DNA from: Streptomyces griseocarneus
GTDB taxonomy: Bacteria > Actinomycetota > Actinomycetes > Streptomycetales > Streptomycetaceae
Length of the DNA: 64,000 nt
Direction of reading: 5' to 3'
Assembly (NCBI RefSeq): GCF_014655595.1
Contig: NZ_BNBL01000020.1
Location: 30,364 to 94,363, forward strand
A model generated the notes under the pieces. It was not told where the DNA came from and searched no databases. It saw only the letters and a program-made list of their open reading frames with translations. Both the position numbers and the translations under genes were made by a program. Below are positions 36,632 through 46,795 of this stretch, one piece after another (position 1 is the stretch's first letter; every line of letters starts with the position of its first letter).

Positions 36632-39084
36632 TGAGCACGACGACCGACCCCGCCCTCACCACGACCGAACTGGTCGTCGGCGGGATGACCTGCGCGGCGT
36701 GCGTGGCGCGCATCGAGAAGAAGGTCGGCCGCCTCGACGGCGTGAGCGCGACCGTCAACCTCGCCACCGGCCGGGCCCGCGTCAGCCACCCGGCGTCCGT
36801 GACCGTCGCCGACCTGGTGGCCGTGATCGAGGGCGCGGGCTTCACGGCCGCGCTGCCCGAGCCGCCCGCCTCCGACGCTCCGGCCGGGGAGGACGACGGC
36901 AGGCCGGACGCGCCGGCCCGCAACCGGCTGATGATCACGGCCGCGCTGTCCGTTCCGGTGCTGGTGCTGTCCATGGTCCCCGCGCTGCAGTTCCGCAACT
37001 GGCAGTGGCTGTGCTTCGTGCTCGCCTCGCCGGTCGCGGTGTGGGGGTCGTGGCCCTTCCACCAGCGGGCGCTGCGCGGGCTGCGGCACTCGGCCGCCAC
37101 CATGGACACCCTCGTCTCCCTCGGCGTCCTGGCCTCCTACCTCTGGTCGGCGTACGCGCTCTTCCTCGGCGGCGCCGGGGAGCCGGGGATGACGATGCCG
37201 TTCACGCTCGTGCCGACGGCGATGGGCGACACGGCGGACGTGTATCTGGAAGCGGTGGTCGGCGTACCGCTGTTCGTGCTGACCGGCCGGCTGCTCGAGG
37301 CACGGGCCCGGCGCGGCACGGGCTCCGCGCTGCGGGCGCTCGCCTCGCTCGCGGCCAAGGACGTGGTGCTGCGCGCGGACGACGGCAGCGAACAGCGCGT
37401 GCCGATCGGGCGGTTGCGGGTCGGCGACCGGTTCGTCGTCCGGCCCGGGGAGCGGGTGGCGACCGACGGCGTGGTCGTCGCCGGCAGCTCGGCGCTGGAC
37501 CTGTCGCTGGTGACGGGCGAGAGCGCGCCGGTGGAGGCCGGGCCGGGCTCGGCCGTGGTGGGCGGCGCGGTGAACTCCGGCGGCCTGCTGGAGGTACGCG
37601 CCGAGGCGGTCGGCGCGGACACGCAACTCGCCCGGATCGCCCGGCTGGTGGAGGAGGCGCAGGCGGGCAAGGCCCGCGTGCAGCGCGTCGCGGACGCGGT
37701 CGCGGGCGTCTTCGTCCCGGCGGTCCTGACCGTCGCCGTCACCGTGCTCGGCTTCTGGCTGGGCGCGGGTGCGTCCGGGCAGGCGGCCGTCACCGCGGCC
37801 GTCGCGGTGCTCGTGGTGGCCTGCCCGTGCGCCCTGGGCCTGGCCACGCCGACCGCCCTGCTGGCCGCCACCGGCCGGGGCGCGGGCCTGGGCATCCTGG
37901 TCAGCGGCCCGCAGGCGCTGGAGGGCCTGCGGCGCGTGGACACCGTCGTGCTGGACAAGACCGGCACGCTGACCACGGGTTCGATGACGGTCACCGAGAT
38001 CACGGTCTCCGAGATCACGGTCACGGGGACGACGGCCACCGGGACGACGACCCCCGGCACGACGGCCACCGGGCCGGGCGGCGACGAGCGGGCCGGCGAC
38101 GAGCGGATCCTGCGGCTGGCGGCCGCGGCGGAGGCCGGTTCGGAGCACCCCGTCGGCCGCGCGATCCACGCGCACGCGCTGCGGGCGGCGTCCGGGCCCC
38201 TGCCGCCCGCGACGGACTTCGTCGCGACGCCGGGCGTGGGCGTACGGGCGCGGGTGGACGGCCGCCTGGTGGAGGTGGTCAGGCCCGACGCCCGCTCCGG
38301 CGGCGAGGGGCCGGCGGCACCGCCACCGCTGGCCGAGGCCCTGCGGCGGGCCGAGGAGCACGGCCGCACCGCCGTCCTCGTCACCGTCGACAAAGCGCCC
38401 GAAGCCGTCATCGCCCTCGGCGACACCGTCCGCCCCGGCAGCTACCGCGCCGTGGACCACCTCAAGCGCCTCGGGCTGCGCCCGGTCCTGGCCACCGGCG
38501 ACGGCGAGGCGGCCGCCCGGGCCGTCGCCGCCGAGCTGGGCATCACCGAGGTCCACGCCCGGGCCACGCCCGAGGACAAGGCGGAGCTCGTCCGCACCCT
38601 GCGCGAGCGCAGCCACCGCGTCGCGGTCATCGGCGACGGCGTCAACGACACCGCCGCCCTCGCCGGCGCGGACCTCGGCATCGCGATGGGCAGCGGCACC
38701 GACGCGGCCATCGGGGCGGCGGACGTCACGCTCGTCCGCGAGGACATGAGCGCCCTGGCCGACGCGGTCCGCCTCGCCCGGCGCACCTCGGTGACCGTAC
38801 GGTCCAACCTGCTCTGGGCGTTCGGCTACAACCTGGTCACCGTGCCGCTCGCCGCGGTCGGGCTGCTGAGCCCGATGCTGGCCGCGGCGGCGATGTCCGC
38901 CAGTTCGCTGCTGGTCGTGGGCAACAGCCTGCGGCTGCGCGGCTGGCAGCCGCGGCCCCCGGGCGCCGCCCGGAACTCGTCCGCACGGACCCCGGCACGG
39001 GCGGCGCGCGAACAGGCACGGCAGCCGGCACAGACACCGGCACAGGTACAGGCACAGGCACAGGCACGAGGTGGCATCCGATGA
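36631..39084 (+). CDS. copA: Copper-exporting P1B-type ATPase
   Basis: An 817-residue P1B ATPase with one N-terminal HMA domain (GGMTCAAC, Cys21 and Cys24). The membrane CPC motif (Cys398, Cys400) precedes the phosphorylation site DKTGT (Asp442); HP, TGD and GDGVND motifs follow. The CPC/HMA pattern is that of Cu(I) export. Odd features: a Thr/Glu/Gly-rich insertion (TEITVSEITVTGTTATGTT) just after the phosphorylation site and a Gln/Ala-rich C-terminal tail (PAQTPAQVQAQAQAR), both low-complexity. It overlaps genes on both sides (TGATG and ATGA). Confidence 0.95.
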   Translation: MSTTTDPALTTTELVVGGMTCAACVARIEKKVGRLDGVSATVNLATGRARVSHPASVTVADLVAVIEGAGFTAALPEPPASDAPAGEDDGRPDAPARNRLMITAALSVPVLVLSMVPALQFRNWQWLCFVLASPVAVWGSWPFHQRALRGLRHSAATMDTLVSLGVLASYLWSAYALFLGGAGEPGMTMPFTLVPTAMGDTADVYLEAVVGVPLFVLTGRLLEARARRGTGSALRALASLAAKDVVLRADDGSEQRVPIGRLRVGDRFVVRPGERVATDGVVVAGSSALDLSLVTGESAPVEAGPGSAVVGGAVNSGGLLEVRAEAVGADTQLARIARLVEEAQAGKARVQRVADAVAGVFVPAVLTVAVTVLGFWLGAGASGQAAVTAAVAVLVVACPCALGLATPTALLAATGRGAGLGILVSGPQALEGLRRVDTVVLDKTGTLTTGSMTVTEITVSEITVTGTTATGTTTPGTTATGPGGDERAGDERILRLAAAAEAGSEHPVGRAIHAHALRAASGPLPPATDFVATPGVGVRARVDGRLVEVVRPDARSGGEGPAAPPPLAEALRRAEEHGRTAVLVTVDKAPEAVIALGDTVRPGSYRAVDHLKRLGLRPVLATGDGEAAARAVAAELGITEVHARATPEDKAELVRTLRERSHRVAVIGDGVNDTAALAGADLGIAMGSGTDAAIGAADVTLVREDMSALADAVRLARRTSVTVRSNLLWAFGYNLVTVPLAAVGLLSPMLAAAAMSASSLLVVGNSLRLRGWQPRPPGAARNSSARTPARAAREQARQPAQTPAQVQAQAQARGGIR

Positions 39085-39566
39085 ACGACTCCACGGCTTC
39101 CCTCGTGCGCACCGCCCGGGCCGCCCTCGTCCCGGTGGCGGCGTGCGCCCTGGCCCTCGGCGGGCTGACCGCCTGGACGGCGTCCGGCGCGGCCGGCCGC
39201 CCGGCGTCGGTGACGGTCGAGGACGCCCGCGTCCTGGTGCCCTTCGGCCTGGACAACACGGCGGCGATGGTCCGGCTGCGCAACACCGGCGACGTGGCCG
39301 ACGAGCTCGTCGGCGTCGACGTGCCGACGGCGGGCGGCGCGATGCTCAGCCGCACGGTCGTGAAGAACGGCGCCGGCTCCATGAAGATGGTCGGCTCCGC
39401 GACCGTGCCCGCGCGCGGCACGCTCGAGATGTCGCCGCACGGCCTGGACATCATGGTCTACCGGCCGCCCAAGCTGCAGGTCGGCGAGCGGCTCCCGTTC
39501 GTCCTGCGCTTCCGCGAGAGCGGGGTGGTCCGGGCGGAGGCGGTGGTCGTGCGCCCGGGCAGCTGA
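39081..39566 (+). CDS. Periplasmic-type copper chaperone PCuAC
   Basis: A 161-residue exported or membrane-tethered protein (hydrophobic segment ~15-35) with a PCuAC beta-barrel. The Cu(I) ligands of the family, MX10MX21HXM-like, are recognisable in AMLSRTVVKNGAGSMKMVG and EMSPHGLDIMVY. PCuAC proteins deliver copper to cytochrome oxidase. Its ATG overlaps the copA stop (ATGA), tying copper export to copper delivery in one operon. A 15-bp hairpin follows. Confidence 0.9.
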   Translation: MNDSTASLVRTARAALVPVAACALALGGLTAWTASGAAGRPASVTVEDARVLVPFGLDNTAAMVRLRNTGDVADELVGVDVPTAGGAMLSRTVVKNGAGSMKMVGSATVPARGTLEMSPHGLDIMVYRPPKLQVGERLPFVLRFRESGVVRAEAVVVRPGS

Positions 39567-39614
39567 AGGCCCGGGGCGGCTGAGCGGACAGGGTGCCGGT
39601 GCCGGACATGGGTG

Positions 39615-39652
39615 AGGGGGCCGCGGTGTGCGTACGGACACCGTGGCCCCCT
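39615..39652. terminator. Hairpin between copper operon and sigma gene
   Basis: Arms 39615-39629 and 39638-39652 pair over 15 bases with one G-T-type mismatch and an 8-base loop. It lies between the convergent PCuAC and ECF sigma genes. Confidence 0.75.
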
Positions 39653-39673
39653 CGTCGTGGGTGCGGCGGGCCG

Positions 39674-40309
39674 CTACCCCGCGAGCGCCGGGACGCGCGC
39701 CGCCGGCGCGGAGGCGCGTACGGCGGGCATCCGCACCGCGTGCGGCGCGGCCGCGCTCACCTCGCGCTCCGCCGTCTCCAGCTGCACGATCAGCGCCTCG
39801 CGCGCCCGTGCCACGCGGGAGCGCACCGTACCGACCGGGCAGCCCGCCACGAGTGCCGCCTCCGCGTACGGCAGCCCCAGCATCTGCGTCAGGACGAACG
39901 CCTCGCGCCGCTCGTACGGCAGCCGGTCGAGCAGCTGCGAGAGCGCGACGCCCTCGTCGAAGCCGGGCAGCTCGGCGGACTGGGTGCGCTCGGCGGCCGA
40001 CTGCCAGTCGTCGGTGTCGGACAGCCGCGGCCGGGCGGCCTGGAAGCGCAGGCGGTCCACGACCGTCCGGCGGGCGATGGACAGCAGCCAGGTCCGGGCC
40101 GAGGAACGGCCCTCGAAGCGCGGCAGCGAGCGCAGGGCGCGCAGGAACGTTTCCTGTACGAGGTCGTCGGCGCCCTGCGGGTCGTTGCTCAGCCGGGCCA
40201 CGTAGCGCCGTACGTCGTTCTGCGTAGCGCGGATGAATCGTTCCACCGCGTCGGCGTCGCCGCCGCGCGCGGCGAGCGCCCAGGCGGTCACGGTCTCGTC
40301 GTCACGCAC
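39674..40309 (-). CDS. ECF RNA polymerase sigma factor
   Basis: A 211-residue ECF sigma factor: region 2 (NDPQGADDLVQETFLRALRSLPRFEGRSSARTWLLSIARRTVVD) and region 4 (LLDRLPYERREAFVLTQMLGLPYAEAALVAGCPVGTVRSRVARAREALI). A C-terminal Ala/Pro-rich tail of ~35 residues follows. The GTG at 40309 has GGGAGG upstream and is preferred to the ATG at 40438, which would overlap the divergent gene. The divergent small gene encodes an HxxxCxxC anti-sigma-like protein, and both neighbours handle copper. Confidence 0.9.
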   Translation of the reverse strand: MRDDETVTAWALAARGGDADAVERFIRATQNDVRRYVARLSNDPQGADDLVQETFLRALRSLPRFEGRSSARTWLLSIARRTVVDRLRFQAARPRLSDTDDWQSAAERTQSAELPGFDEGVALSQLLDRLPYERREAFVLTQMLGLPYAEAALVAGCPVGTVRSRVARAREALIVQLETAEREVSAAAPHAVRMPAVRASAPAARVPALAG

Positions 40310-40370
40310 GGCGGCCTCCCGCACGGGGGGTGGTGCGCGGGGCGCGGTGGCCGCCGGGGACGATGGCGGG

Positions 40371-40547
40371 GTGCACTGCAGTGAGGTTCGTACCGCTATA
40401 TCCGCCCGCGTCGACGGCGAGGAGCTGCCGCCGGACATCTCGGCCGAGGAGCTCGACGCGCATCTGCGCGCGTGCGCCGACTGCCGCGGCTGGGGCGAGC
40501 GGGCACGCCGGCTGAGAGTGCTCGCGGCGGCTCTCGACCTCGCGTGA
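40371..40547 (+). CDS. Short zinc-finger (ZAS-like) anti-sigma protein
   Basis: A 58-residue protein beginning VHCSEVRTAISARVDGEE and containing HLRACADC, the HxxxCxxC zinc motif of anti-sigma ZAS domains. It has no membrane segment, so it would be a soluble, redox- or metal-sensitive anti-sigma like RsrA but shorter. Its GTG is 61 bases from the divergent sigma start. The pairing with the sigma gene is inferred from position and motif. Confidence 0.7.
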   Translation: MHCSEVRTAISARVDGEELPPDISAEELDAHLRACADCRGWGERARRLRVLAAALDLA

Positions 40548-40688
40548 GCGGACTGGCACGCCGGGCGGGCACGGCGGCGCCGGCTGGGTGAGGGCAGGGG
40601 TCATCGCCCTGGGTCCTTCCTGGAATCCGGGCGCCCTGCCGCGTGGGCGGGCCGGCCCGGTGACGTGAAACGGCCTGGTCGGTCGCCG

Positions 40689-41420
40689 TCAGGCGACGGC
40701 GACGAGGACCGCCGGAGGACCCCGCTGGGCGAGGACGTGGGCGTACAGCAGCTGCCGCAGCCGCTGCGCGGCGCGCTCGAGGGAGGCGCGAACGCGGGGC
40801 GGGCCCGGGCGGGCCGGTACGTCCTGGAAGAGGAAGAGCAGCGGCGCGAAGAGCCGGGCGCCGAGGGTGCGGCCGAGGCGGAAGGCCGCCTGTTCGCCGC
40901 CGGCGAGCCACAGGCCGCAGACGAGGGCGACCAGGACGTGCGCGGACCACATGCCGAGGGCGCCGTGGCCGGCGTGCATGCCGCCCATGCCCATGCCCAT
41001 GCTCATGGTGTGGTCCATGGCCATGGGCGCCGCGGCCATGCCTGCGCCCGCGCCCACGTCCATGCCCAGGTCCGCGGGCGGAATGCCGCCGCAGGTCGCG
41101 TCACCGGCCACCTGCGGGAGGGGGCCGGAGGACAGGGAGGCCGCGTTCCGCACGACGTTCTGGGCGAGCGAGAAGAAGGAGTGCAGTCCGGTCTGCGCGC
41201 CCACCGTAGCGAGTGTGATCAGCAGCGGGCCGCGCTCGCGGCCCGCGAGGAACCACGCGCAGCTGCCCGTTCCGGTCAGCGCGACGGCTATGGCCCACCA
41301 CGGGACGGTGGTCCCGGACATGACGGCGTGGCCCAGGGCAGCGAGCAGCACACAGACCGCTGCGAACACACCGGCTCGCAGCGTGCGCGTCCCCTGTCCG
41401 GTCTGCTGCCCTGCTTTCAT
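40689..41420 (-). CDS. Membrane protein with a Met/His-rich loop
   Basis: A 243-residue integral membrane protein with about five hydrophobic segments. The extracytoplasmic loop contains APMAMDHTMSMGMGMGG followed by MHAGHGALGMW, a dense cluster of methionines and histidines typical of Cu(I)/Cu(II) binding. The C-terminus is basic and helical. ATG 41420 (MKAG) is chosen over 41450. It lies beside the copper operon and the ECF sigma/ZAS pair, supporting a copper-handling role. The family is not known to me. Confidence 0.7.
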   Translation of the reverse strand: MKAGQQTGQGTRTLRAGVFAAVCVLLAALGHAVMSGTTVPWWAIAVALTGTGSCAWFLAGRERGPLLITLATVGAQTGLHSFFSLAQNVVRNAASLSSGPLPQVAGDATCGGIPPADLGMDVGAGAGMAAAPMAMDHTMSMGMGMGGMHAGHGALGMWSAHVLVALVCGLWLAGGEQAAFRLGRTLGARLFAPLLFLFQDVPARPGPPRVRASLERAAQRLRQLLYAHVLAQRGPPAVLVAVA

Positions 41421-41701
41421 GACGGGGACATCGTTGCACCCGTCCCCCACGGCCCGACACCGGGGGCGCGAAGATGCCCGTACGACCCCCCGCCCGGGCG
41501 CATGGCTCCGCCCCGTACCGTCCGCCCGGCGGTACGGGGCGGTGGGCCGCCGGCTCGGGGGGAATGACCGGCAACCCGGTCCCGTCGCGCCAGTGGGACT
41601 CGCGACATCGAGTCAACCGCGTACCGGCCCCGGGCGGGAACGTGTGCGAGGGGGTGGGCGCGGGTGCGCCGCGCACACCCCGTGTGAAGGAGACCCTTCC
41701 G

Positions 41702-41950
41702 CTACCGCGACCCGGACGAGGCCCCCCGGTCGGCGCGGCGCGGGAGCCAGGCCGCGTTGCCCTTGTCCCCGATGCGGCTGCCGATCGCGCCCTTGATCAC
41801 CGACAGGGCGGCGGGCAGCGCGGCGATGGCCGCGGCCTTGATCGCGGACACGTCGGTGAGGTCGAACCCGTCGGCGATGAGCAGGCCGAGGAATGTGGTC
41901 ACGTAGGCGGCGAGGGTACGTTCGGCTATGTCGGCGAGCACCTTGCTCAT
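41702..41950 (-). CDS. Small r1t-holin-like membrane protein
   Basis: An 82-residue protein resembling actinophage r1t-type holins: RTLAAYVTTFLGLLIADGFDL, then VSAIKAAAIAALPAALSVIKGAIGSRIGDKGNAAWL. Two hydrophobic segments and a charged end (PRRADRGASSGSR) fit a holin. No endolysin or other phage gene is nearby, so it is an orphan, perhaps a remnant or domesticated. The promoter side contains several imperfect GGTACGG-like repeats. Confidence 0.55.
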   Translation of the reverse strand: MSKVLADIAERTLAAYVTTFLGLLIADGFDLTDVSAIKAAAIAALPAALSVIKGAIGSRIGDKGNAAWLPRRADRGASSGSR

Positions 41951-42197
41951 GGCTGTCTTTCCATTCGGGAGTTCTGGACGTACGGATCCGTCGGTCCGGA
42001 CGTGCGGAAGGGATACGGACGAGGTACGGAGGGGGTACGAAAGGGAGTTGCCGTTGCTGCAGGGGGCAGCGTCGCCTTTGTGACGTGTGCACCGCAAGCT
42101 TTCCCTGACGTGGTTGTACCCGCGACAGCCCTCAACGGCACCGGAGTTGAGCGGTATCGTTCGACGGGCGGCCGACTCCGGCGGAGGGGAGGGCCAC

Positions 42198-43457
42198 GTG
42201 GTCAACCCGTGGCTGGCGATGGCGTCCGGCGTCGATCCCGCCGAGCGGAGGGGCTCGGTCGGCTCCGCGCACGCCGCGTTCGTCTCCGGCGGCGAGCCCG
42301 GACCGGCGCTGCGCCCGGTCGTCGCCGACTCCTGGCGCCGTTCGGCGGCGGCACTGCCCACGCCGGAGTTCATGGCCCCGGTCGAGCTGGCCGACGCCGA
42401 CCTGGAGGGCTACCGCCGCGCCCACCCGCTGGCCCGCGCGATGCCGCTCTTCCGCGAGCTGCTGGGCTCGATCGCCGACGACGGGGCCCATCTCCTCGCG
42501 GTCTGCGACGCGTCGGGCCGGATGCTGTGGGTGGAGGGCCACGCGGGCCTCCGCGGCCGCGCCGAGCACATGAACTTCGTGCCGGGCGCCCGCTGGGACG
42601 AACGGCACGCCGGCACCAACGCGCCGGGCACGGCGCTGGCCCTGGACCACGCCGTGCAGATCTTCGCCACCGAGCACTACAACCGCCTGGCCCAGCCCTG
42701 GACCTGCGCGGCCGCCCCCGTCCACGACCCGGCCACGGGCCGGCTGCTGGGCGCGGTGGACATCACCGGCGGCGACCACCTGGCGGCCCCGCACAGCCTG
42801 GCCCTGGTCCAGGCGACCGCGCGGGCGGCCGAGGCGCACCTGGCGGCCGGAGCCCCCGGCCCCCGCAGCGCCCTGTCGGCACTGGGCCGGGACGAGGCCC
42901 TGCTGACGACGGGCGGACGGCGCGTACGGCTGGGCAGGCGGCACAGCGAGATCCTGGTCCTGCTGGCCGCGCACCCCGACGGCCTGACCGGCGAGCAGCT
43001 GTCCGCCGCGCTCTACGGGGAGCGCGCGGTGCCCATGGTGACGCTGCGCGCGGAGATCTCGCGCCTGCGCAGGCTGGCCGGCGAGCTGCTGGCGTCGCGT
43101 CCGTACCGGCTGACGGGCCCGGTGGAGACGGACGCGGCGGACGTCGAGGAACGGCTGGCGGCGGGCGACCTGCGGGCGGCGGTCCGCGCGTACGACGGCC
43201 CGCTGCTGCCGGCCTCGGAGGCGCCGGGGGTGTGCCGGCTGCGCCGGCTGCTGGAGGACCGGCTGCGGCGCGCGGTCCTGGGCGGCGGGGACGCGACGGC
43301 GCTCCAGCTGTGGGCGGAGCGCCCCTGGGGCGAGGACGACCTGGAGGTGTGGGAGCGCCTGCTGGCGGCACTGCCGGAGAGCGCGGCGCACCGGGGCTCG
43401 GTTGCGGCGCGTGCGCGCGGGCTGCGGGCAACGTTCGCGCAACCCGCGCGGGGCTAG
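42198..43457 (+). CDS. GAF-domain regulator with SARP/BTAD-like C-terminus
   Basis: A 419-residue regulator. Residues ~80-230 are an AcoR-type GAF sensor (LLAVCDASGRMLWVEGH, RWDERHAGTNAPGTALALDHAVQIF, GRLLGAVDITGG). Instead of a sigma-54 AAA domain the C-terminus has a winged helix (LGRRHSEILVLLAAHPDGLTGEQLSAALYG...LRAEISRLRRLAGEL) and a BTAD-like helical region. The GTG start follows GGAGGGGAGGG. It precedes an aldehyde dehydrogenase on the same strand by 10 bases, so it probably senses a small metabolite and controls it. Confidence 0.8.
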   Translation: MVNPWLAMASGVDPAERRGSVGSAHAAFVSGGEPGPALRPVVADSWRRSAAALPTPEFMAPVELADADLEGYRRAHPLARAMPLFRELLGSIADDGAHLLAVCDASGRMLWVEGHAGLRGRAEHMNFVPGARWDERHAGTNAPGTALALDHAVQIFATEHYNRLAQPWTCAAAPVHDPATGRLLGAVDITGGDHLAAPHSLALVQATARAAEAHLAAGAPGPRSALSALGRDEALLTTGGRRVRLGRRHSEILVLLAAHPDGLTGEQLSAALYGERAVPMVTLRAEISRLRRLAGELLASRPYRLTGPVETDAADVEERLAAGDLRAAVRAYDGPLLPASEAPGVCRLRRLLEDRLRRAVLGGGDATALQLWAERPWGEDDLEVWERLLAALPESAAHRGSVAARARGLRATFAQPARG

Positions 43458-43467
43458 CGTCCGCGGC

Positions 43468-44991
<1,524 letters not shown>

Positions 44992-45002
44992 GAACGCCTC
45001 AA

Positions 45003-45040
45003 GGGGCCTCCGACCTGCGCTTACGCAGGTCGGAGGCCCC
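45003..45040. terminator. Perfect 17-bp stem terminator
   Basis: Arms 45003-45019 and 45024-45040 are exactly complementary around a 4-base loop. It ends the aldehyde-dehydrogenase transcript just before the AICE. Confidence 0.88.
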
Positions 45041-45166
45041 CTGCGAGGGAGGCTAGGGGGTGGAGAGGTAGCGAGGGCGAAACACCTCCTTCACCCCAGT
45101 TTGTCTCACCTGTATCCCGCTGCTGACCAGCGCTTCCGGGCTATTCCCGGGCCAAGTCAGGGCTCA

Positions 45167-46555
45167 TCAGCCCTGTGCCCCGGGGCTTGTGGGCTTCCAC
45201 TGCTTCATCGCCTCCTCGATCCGCTGGTTCGCCCGTTCCTGACCGTTCGCCAGTACCTTGGCGTAGACGCGGAACATCACTTCGATGCTCTGGCCGGCGC
45301 GGCGGGCGCACTCGGCCGGGTCGACGCCGGAGTGCAGCCAGAAGGAGATGCCGGCGTGGCGCAGGTCGTAGGGCCGCTTGGCTACGAGTGAGGACTGTTC
45401 TTCCTCAGTGAGAGCCATCCCCCGAGCCTTCGTCCATGTCTTGCCGTAGGCGGCGGACTGTACGTACAGGCCGGCGCCGCTACGGAAGAGGCGCCCGTCC
45501 GGGGCGGTGCCGTACCGGTCGATGTGTTCTCGGATCATGGTGACGAAGACCGGGGGGATCGGGACCGGTCGTGTCTCCTTCAGCGCTCTCTTCTTTAGCG
45601 GGTGGACTTCATGAGCCGTGCCGTCGTCCGTCCACTCCTTCCCGGCCAGCACGACGCCTCCGCGCAGGGTGAGCAGTCCCCATCCCCTGTCGGGCAGGCG
45701 GCATTGGGCGCGCTCCAGTCGGATGACCTCGGCCGGGCGCATGGCGGCGTAGTACATGCACCCGAAGAAGGCTTCCAGGTGCGGGCCACGGCCTCCTTGC
45801 TCGCGTACGGCTTCCAGGAGCAGGGACACCTGATGCGGATTCGGTACGCACTCGGGGTCGACTTCCTCAGCGACGTAGGGCTTCTGCCATCGCACGCCGT
45901 GTAGTGGATTGGCCGTGAAATAGCCCTTCTCCACGGCCATCGACAGGATGTCGCTCAGTGCGGCTTTCTTCCGCAGGGCGGTCTTGGCTGCTGCCGGCTT
46001 ACCGTCGAGTTTCAACGACAGCGCATCAAGCGCCTGTCGCAGGACGATGGCGTCTTCCATGCGGCCGATGGGCAGTGAGCGTTGCTCGATCCAGGCCAGG
46101 GCCTTGCGCCACTCCTCGGGAGGGGGGCTCTGCCATGCCTTCTTGTTGAACGCCCAGCTGTAGAGAGCCCGGCGCAGCACCCGGGGTTCCGGGTGCTGCG
46201 CGCCGGGTTCAACGAGGGCCGGCGTGATGGTGGCGAGCGCGTCTGCCATGGTGCGTCGGGTACCGCCCGGCGTTCGGTCCCATCGCTGGTCAATGTAATC
46301 GCGGGCGTGCTGGTACCACGTGATCTTCTGCTTGATGGCTCGAAGCTCCGACGCCGGCAACCCCGTCCGCTCGTCGAACGGCTCCCCCTCACGAGCCATC
46401 GTCATGAGCTTCGAACGGCGGCTCTCCGCCAACCCCTTGGTGGCAAACGACTCGGACTTTTCCCGGGTGTTCACCGTCCATCGCACCTCGAAGGACTTCC
46501 GACGACCGGGCCGCTCCCGGATGTCCCAGAAACGGACCCGGTAGCTCATCGCCAT
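45167..46555 (-). CDS. int: Tyrosine-family site-specific integrase
   Basis: A 462-residue tyrosine recombinase. An N-terminal Arm/SAM-like region (SYRVRFWDIRERPGRRKSFEVRW) leads to the catalytic domain with the Arg of AAMRPAEVIRLE, the LRHAGISFW (RHxx) motif, ARRAGQSIEVMFRVYAKVL and nucleophile Tyr431. It integrates and, with Xis, excises the element. The ATG shares its first base with the xis stop (TGATG). It is the gene nearest the left edge, as expected next to an att site. Confidence 0.95.
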   Translation of the reverse strand: MAMSYRVRFWDIRERPGRRKSFEVRWTVNTREKSESFATKGLAESRRSKLMTMAREGEPFDERTGLPASELRAIKQKITWYQHARDYIDQRWDRTPGGTRRTMADALATITPALVEPGAQHPEPRVLRRALYSWAFNKKAWQSPPPEEWRKALAWIEQRSLPIGRMEDAIVLRQALDALSLKLDGKPAAAKTALRKKAALSDILSMAVEKGYFTANPLHGVRWQKPYVAEEVDPECVPNPHQVSLLLEAVREQGGRGPHLEAFFGCMYYAAMRPAEVIRLERAQCRLPDRGWGLLTLRGGVVLAGKEWTDDGTAHEVHPLKKRALKETRPVPIPPVFVTMIREHIDRYGTAPDGRLFRSGAGLYVQSAAYGKTWTKARGMALTEEEQSSLVAKRPYDLRHAGISFWLHSGVDPAECARRAGQSIEVMFRVYAKVLANGQERANQRIEEAMKQWKPTSPGAQG

Positions 46556-46743
46556 CAGTGGGTGTCCTTCTCGCACGCGGCCCACCAAGCATCGATGTCC
46601 GCGCGGCGGAAACGCAGCTGGCCGTTGGGGAGCTTGACGCCCTTGGGGGCCTGCCCGCGGGCACGCATGCGGTAGAACGCAGACCGGCTCATGTCGAGTT
46701 CCTCAAGAACCTCGCAGAGCTTGAGCTTCCTCTGGCTTGCCAA
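46555..46743 (-). CDS. xis: Excisionase (MerR-type helix-turn-helix)
   Basis: A 62-residue AlpA/MerR-like DNA-binding protein (LCEVLEELDMSRSAFYRMRARGQAPKGVKLPNGQLRFRRADIDAWW) typical of AICE Xis. The start is a rare TTG at 46743 with AAGGAG 9 bases upstream; the first internal ATG would remove half of the helix-turn-helix. It is directly coupled to int. Confidence 0.9.
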   Translation of the reverse strand: MASQRKLKLCEVLEELDMSRSAFYRMRARGQAPKGVKLPNGQLRFRRADIDAWWAACEKDTH

Positions 46744-46795
46744 GTCGAATTCTCCTTAGCGAGGGAGTACAGACGACGCCACCTGTGGCGTTCTG

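Noticed and set aside
45041..45166. tRNA gene or tRNA 3' fragment as attachment site
   Set aside because: Neither strand shows a T-loop GTTCRA sequence with acceptor stem pairing.
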